Source: Heterotrichella gracilis (lineage: Eukaryota; Sar; Xanthophyceae; Tribonematales; Xanthonemataceae). From it: a stretch of 64,000 nt of DNA. Shown one piece after another: positions 59,601-64,000 of this stretch. Numbering within the stretch: position 1 is the first letter of the stretch; each line of letters opens with the position of its first letter. The stretch is from contig JAULBX010029599.1 of NCBI GenBank assembly GCA_032358255.1, positions 124,001 to 188,000 of the forward strand, given 5' to 3'. Made by a program: the position numbers and the translations under genes. The notes under the pieces were generated by a model. It saw only the letters and a program-made list of their open reading frames with translations, had not been told where the DNA came from and did no database searches.

Positions 59601-62600
59601 CACTGCCCCCGCTCCCTGCTAGATGCAATCACCACTGATGCGCTCAGCAAGATTCGGTCTTTCTCGCCACAGGTGGGGTGCAATGGGGGTGGTAGGGGTG
59701 ACCCTAGCCAAGCAGGGGGCAAAAGGAGGAGGGGAGGTGGGGGGGTATGGTGGCGCCATTGGCAATCTGTGAATACCTACTTTTAAAGGGTGTGAGGTTA
59801 GCTTTAGGGGTATTGAGCAAATATTGAGCCTTTTAAACACACACTGCCATGATACCATCAAATACTGGCACCTTTCCCAACCTGATCAAGGCTCACATTG
59901 AAAAACCTCAAGTCCTTACAAAACCCTTCTCCTCCTTTGAGGCTTACTCTAAATTCCACTCTCCCTGCAGGCTCTGAGCAACACGGTGTGGGCCTTCAGC
60001 AAGCTGAACATGCCACGGGTGGACCTGCTGGAGGCTATTGCCCAAGAGGCGTGCAGGCAGATATCTGAGTTCAACTCCCAGAACCTAGCAAACACGGTGC
60101 GCCTTTGGTGTATTGGTGCCCAGGTTTTCTCCCCATTCGTGGGTTAGTACAACAGTTGTGGTATGCCGCACTGCTGCGCCAATCCCAAACCCTAACCTTA
60201 ATCGCTAAACCCCAAACCAGCAGTCATTGTGCATTTGCAGAGTGCTGTCACCACAAGAAGTAGCGGGATAGCTACATCATTGCACAATGTAGCCTATGCT
60301 GTCTGTGGACAGGAGGACAATGGCCTCCTCTTCCTGTGTACCACTGGTGTCTCGAGCTATCCATGACAGGCAGGGTAGCTTTTAATATTATTATTATAAA
60401 ATAATAATACTAAAATAATACCGTATTATTTTTACATGCTGGGTGCCTGCGCAGGTTTGGGCATATGCCAACCTGGGCTACCACCCTGACGGCCTGCTGG
60501 AGGCAATTGCAGGTGCATCGGTGGCGCGCATCAGGGAGTTCAGCCCACAGGTAATCACACACAAAAAGTAAATAAGTAACTAAATAGGTAATAATGCAAT
60601 GCTTGGCAGGTGCAATGCTCATGCCACAAACCAGCGACCCAACACCTCGTTAAAATCACTGTTCAAAACAACACTGTTGACTGTTCTGTGTGCAAACACT
60701 TGCACGCAATTCATTATAATAAACTTGTCAGATTATGAATAACATGTGAGCTGCCTGCGCAGAACATCAGCAACACTGCGTGGGCATTTGCCAAGCTGGG
60801 TGTGCAGATGCCGAGGTTCATGGAGATTGCTGCGCAGCACGCAACAGCATCCATGCACACCTTCCAGCCACAGTCAGGTGAGACGCTGCATATACATGTG
60901 CTACACCTACAGCCTCCCAACACGCAAATAGGATTAAATTATCCCAGGTGCGTCATGCAACAGAAGCATATGGCGCATTGGAAAAAGCCCTTTGAGTTCC
61001 AATGTATCCTGCGCTTCCAGCACTGCTTTTTTTCGTCTTGTCTCAAAGTCAAAATCTTAGGTATACCTAAGTAAGGTTTGACTTCGAGACAAGACAGGAA
61101 AAAAGCAGTGCTGGAAGCGCAGGATACATTGGAACTCAATGGGCTTTTTCCAATGCGCCATATGCTTCTGTTGCATGACGCACCTGATTTCGGATAAATG
61201 TTTTCACCACCTACGCAGTGGTATCGATTGTCAACCTTTTGCCCACCTTGCTGTTGCCTCTGCAACAACATTCATAAACTGGATGGTCCTCCAATCTGGC
61301 ATCACTTTGCACTTTGTGTTTTGCAAAATGGGAGGCTCCTCATCCCCCCCCATCCCCCTGTTGCAGTGGCCAACATGGTGTGGGCCTACGCTACCCTGGC
61401 TGTGCAGCCAGACAAGATGTTTGTGTCTGCGGTGTGCAACCATGCGCTCAAGACCCTGAGGGACTTCTCTGCGCAGAACCTGTCCAACACCGTGTGGGCC
61501 ATGGCCACGCTGCGCATCTCACCCGAGGTGGGGTCCCAATATATTCTTTTTTATTAAAAATGTATTGATTTGATTGACTACAGAATCCTGCGGCGGGGTT
61601 CTGTGCATTGCTTAGTTGCCATTTTTTGCCTGTAAAGGAATGGGTATCTGTGCTTTCTCCTCAGGTGGGGTTCATTGCAATTACGCGATGCCTGGTATTG
61701 CCTGCAGCCATTTTGCTATGCGTGGTATTGTGTCGTGCGTGGCATCGTCGTGCAGGTCTGAAGGTATGCGTTATCTGTAGATTATAATCAATCCAGCTGT
61801 GGGATCACACTACATGTATAGTGTACACTACGCCTTTGGAGTCTGTTTTAAAAACTGACCTACCCTAACAACTCACAGGACAAATCACACACACACACAC
61901 ACAAACGTAAACAAGAAAAAGTTGGGCCAATACATGAGTGGCAGTGTTACTTTAGTGCTTTGTTTCCTCGGTTCAAACACTACAGTGCTTAGTAAATACT
62001 CAGCCATTGTGGCTGTGCTGTCGAGACCAGGCTGTTAAGTATAACTGCCGCTATTGTTTTGGCCATTTCCCCCCGCTTGTTTTCATTGGTGTCCTGTAAG
62101 TTGCAAGAGTGGGTGAGTCCTTTTATAACCATGTTGCCCTGACCTTGAAACACCATGCAGTCCATGATGGTGAGTGCATTTGCGCAGCATGATGACTGCA
62201 CAAACAAAATGAATCAGGTGGCAAAGTCCTGACAATGACAAGTATATTCGCCTCCAGGGCCTGCTGCCAGCTGTCGCTGGTGAGGTGGCAGTGCGCCTGG
62301 CCTCCGACAGGGGCCGCGACTTCAGCCGCCAGCATTTGGCCAACATCATGTGGTCCTTCGCAACCCTGGATTACAACCCCGGCAGGCGGCTGCTGGACGT
62401 GGTTGCCAGCGCCATGTGTCAGCGCGCCAGCGACTGCAACCCGCAGGAGATGAGCAACACTGTGTGGGCGTACGCAAAGCTAGGTGCGCAGCCAGGCCAC
62501 ATGTATGCCAAAATAAAGTTAATATTATTTTGCCTATTATAGGGAGGAAGTCAATGAAAGCTTTAGCAACACTGTGTGGGCGTACGCAAAGCTAGGTGCG

Positions 62601-64000
62601 CTAGTGTTACAATTGCAAGTTCGGCCTCCATGCCAAAAGTTGGATATGAATGCCAAGAGCATCTACAAGCAGTGTAAAAGCGGGCAAATGTTTTAGCTGG
62701 AGATGCCCATTATGGGCTCTTGATGCTCATCCCTTTGCAACCCCTGACCTGAGGCCCAGCATATGGGATCCCGGGATCCATGTAGGGATCCATGGGGGTC
62801 TGGGATATTTACCTGCTCCCCTCTACCCCTGTTTGCAAGCCACTACAATGCCACCTTGCCGGAGACCTTTGCCAGCCATATATATCCATTTTTGACATGA
62901 AAGCTATTTTGCAATCGTAATCATAGCATCCACCCACTCCCATCTACCCCTATTTGCAGGCCACTACAACGCCACCCTGCTGGAGACCTTTGCCCGAGAG
63001 GCTGAGAAGCGCATCGAGGAGTTCAGCCAGCAGAACCTTGCCAACCTTGCATGGGCGTTTGCCAAGCTGACCCATTTTGACCAGGCGCTGCTTGATCAGG
63101 TGGCCGCCAGGGCGGTGCTCATGATCAAGGTAAGGGGGAAAAAGGGCATTTCGCGGTCAGGTGATTGGTGCAGATTCCGTCTTACAACCATGTTTGAAGT
63201 AATTTTGTGGTGATAGGGGCCGGTCAATTTGAAGCACGATTTAAATCCCCCACTCCTCTCCCTCAGCAGTTGAGCCTACACCCTACAACCCTCCTCAAAC
63301 TCCACATTATGAAACCCTACACCCCCCCTCCCCTCCCCCCCCGCAGGAGCTGAGCCTGCAGCACATCACCAACATCCTGTGGACCTACGCCACCTTTGCC
63401 TACCCCACCCCCTCGCTGGTCACATCCATCCTTGACGAGGTGGCGGAGCGCACCCTCACCCAGCAGTTCAACTCGCAGCAGCTCTCCAACCTGCTGTGGT
63501 CGCTGTGCATTCTCAAGGTGGGGATCATAATAGAGTGAACAAAGCAGTAAGTATAAAATGGGCCAAAAAAAGGAAATACACCCAACTCACAGCTGTCAAG
63601 CCTGCTGTGGTTGCTGAGCATCCTCAAGGTGGGGATCATAATAAAGTCAACAAAAACTTTGAATGAAAAACCCAATTACCCAGCTTATTTTATATAGGCG
63701 GGTTGTTCGAGGATAGCACTTTGGCAACTGGTTGCAAAATATTAAATATGAGAAAGCATTCCCACTACCTGCCTTTAAACCCTCAGGCTTCCTTGCTCTA
63801 GGCCAATCCTGAAGGCTCTCTTTGCTTGTGCATAATTTGATGCGTCGTTGTTGTAGTGCCTGTTGCATTCTACTCACCAACTGTCTGCACCCATGCCATA
63901 CATGCCCTCCCCTCATAGCCCTCCCTCACATTGCACCATCTTCACTGATTATTCCCCTCCCCTTGCTCCAGGTGTGTGATCCCACCATATGGACCAGCGC
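53643..64000 (+). CDS. Octotricopeptide-repeat (OPR) organelle RNA-binding protein, 3' end outside window
   Basis: Nineteen exons are visible (53643-53856, 54118-54262, 54412-54455, 54761-54922, 55322-55481, 55731-55972, 56353-56525, 56947-57321, 58500-58659, 58969-59148, 59485-59672, 59971-60096, 60455-60550, 60763-60877, 61367-61527, 62258-62483, 62960-63129, 63347-63517, 63972 onward), all phase-consistent, giving over 1040 residues. The first 500 are disordered: a Ser/Thr/Pro start resembling a transit peptide, Pro/Tyr/His-rich and RGG-type stretches, and an RERERERERGRGGGRGG run. A conserved lead-in follows (ISINKKITNA joined to ILDLVRNPEYADNFDAV). Then come thirteen repeats of about 37 residues of the form F-x-x-Q-N-L-A-N-T-x-W-A-x-A-K-L (for example FNSQNLANTVWAYANLG). 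Such OPR proteins bind one chloroplast or mitochondrial RNA and control its stability, splicing or translation. The target cannot be told. A RAP or other domain may follow outside the window. Confidence 0.85.
54941..54997. repeat. Interstitial telomere-like TTTAGGG repeats in an OPR-gene intron
   Basis: GTTAGGGTTTAGGGTTTAG and following degenerate units lie right after the exon ending at 54922. They match the plant-type telomere unit TTTAGGG. Confidence 0.85.
58018..58168. repeat. Inverted pair of telomere-like repeat blocks (OPR-gene intron)
   Basis: A block with CTCAGTGTAGGGTTCAGGG (58046 onward) is matched on the opposite strand at 58146-58168, with about 75 bp between. A further copy of AGGGTTCAGGGTTCAGG precedes it at 58021. 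All units are degenerate TTTAGGG/TTCAGGG. Confidence 0.85.
58256..58395 (+). pseudogene. Degenerate duplicate of OPR exon 9 inside the preceding intron
   Basis: After an acceptor-like CCCGCAG, the sequence GACCTCTTGGACCTGACAGG aligns with the start of the true exon at 58500 (GACATTCTGGATCTGGTGCG). Later, GCAGACAACTTTGATGCTGT aligns with the same exon at 58531. The middle has an insertion and the frame is lost. A smaller third copy (TTTTGATGCTGTGTGCATGG) lies at about 57702. Confidence 0.8.
60945..61186. repeat. 242-bp near-perfect inverted repeat (long hairpin) in an OPR-gene intron
   Basis: The left arm begins CAGGTGCGTCATGCAACAG at 60945. The right arm is its reverse complement, ending at 61186. 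The arms are about 109 bases each, with only about four differences, around a short centre that is itself palindromic (CTTAGGTATACCTAAG). There is no coding capacity and no clear target-site duplication. It could be a recently inserted foldback/MITE element or a precursor of small RNAs. Confidence 0.92.
62548..62612 (+). pseudogene. Duplicated 3' end of an OPR exon inside the next intron
   Basis: TTAGCAACACTGTGTGGGCG (62563 onward) followed by TACGCAAAGCTAGGTGCGC repeats the end of the true exon and its donor (62452-62491) almost exactly. A second copy of the donor site therefore lies about 110 bp downstream of the real one. Confidence 0.85.
62832..62882 (+). pseudogene. Duplicated 5' end of an OPR exon inside the preceding intron
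   Basis: GCAAGCCACTACAATGCCAC and the following bases repeat the start of the true exon at 62960 (GCAGGCCACTACAACGCCAC), including a CCCCTCTACCCCTGTTTG lead like the real polypyrimidine tract. The acceptor AG is mutated to AA, which may be why this copy is not used. Confidence 0.8.
63575..63660 (+). pseudogene. Duplicated 3' end of an OPR exon plus donor inside the next intron
   Basis: AACTCACAGCTGTCAAGCCT through CTCAAGGTGGGGATCATAAT repeats the true exon end and donor at 63473-63540, with a few changes. The match extends into the intron (CATAATAAAGTCAACAAA against CATAATAGAGTGAACAAA). Confidence 0.85.

Overview
The window is nuclear DNA of a green alga (Chlorophyta). The genes are dense and intron-rich, with GC-rich exons and GT-AG introns of about 150-500 bp. 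Three gene types point to this lineage: an octotricopeptide-repeat (OPR) organelle RNA factor, a gametolysin-type M11 metallopeptidase, and a plant-type ATG1 kinase. A trebouxiophyte such as Coccomyxa would fit, but the genus is inference. No organellar, viral or bacterial sequence was recognised, and no RNA gene was found by eye.

Layout from left to right. The 3' end of a WAPL cohesin-release factor (+) lies at 1-1626. A small four-helix membrane protein (-) follows at 2393-3872 and is divergent from mitoribosomal protein mS34 (+, 4506-5108). An HP1-like protein with chromo and chromo-shadow domains joined by a very long Q/P-rich linker (-) spans 5504-8709. A membrane-anchored M11 peptidase with lectin-like domains (-) spans 9966-16432. 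The ATG1 autophagy kinase (-, 18059-22615) is divergent from complex I subunit GRIM-19/NDUFA13 (+, 23143-24154). A kinesin-4 (-, 24744-33383) is divergent from a 694-residue coiled-coil protein (+, 33783-38190). A 2OG-Fe(II) oxygenase (-, 38259-39221) lies one base downstream of an mL59-like mitoribosomal protein (-, 39223-39747), and that gene is divergent from Acinus (+, 40368-42866). eIF5 (-, 43807-47203) and a small J-domain membrane protein (-, 48680-49975) come next. After a gene-poor stretch of 3.7 kb, a large OPR protein (+, 53643 to beyond 64000) runs off the right edge.

Most genes are housekeeping: cohesin dynamics, heterochromatin, autophagy, respiration, mitochondrial translation, splicing (Acinus in ASAP/EJC), cytosolic translation initiation and microtubule transport. 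I do not see a biosynthetic cluster. The points most worth following are: (1) the mL59-like and 2OG oxygenase ORFs, separated by one base in different frames, which looks like a bicistronic nuclear mRNA; (2) the OPR gene, whose introns hold several degenerate copies of its own exons and a 242-bp near-perfect hairpin; (3) a WAPL intron whose 3' splice site has been multiplied six times by a 47-bp tandem repeat; and (4) two unusual proteins, the HP1-like protein and the membrane-anchored M11 peptidase. For several genes I checked exon phases base by base and say so; exon limits for the kinesin, ATG1, eIF5 and parts of the M11 and HP1-like genes are approximate.
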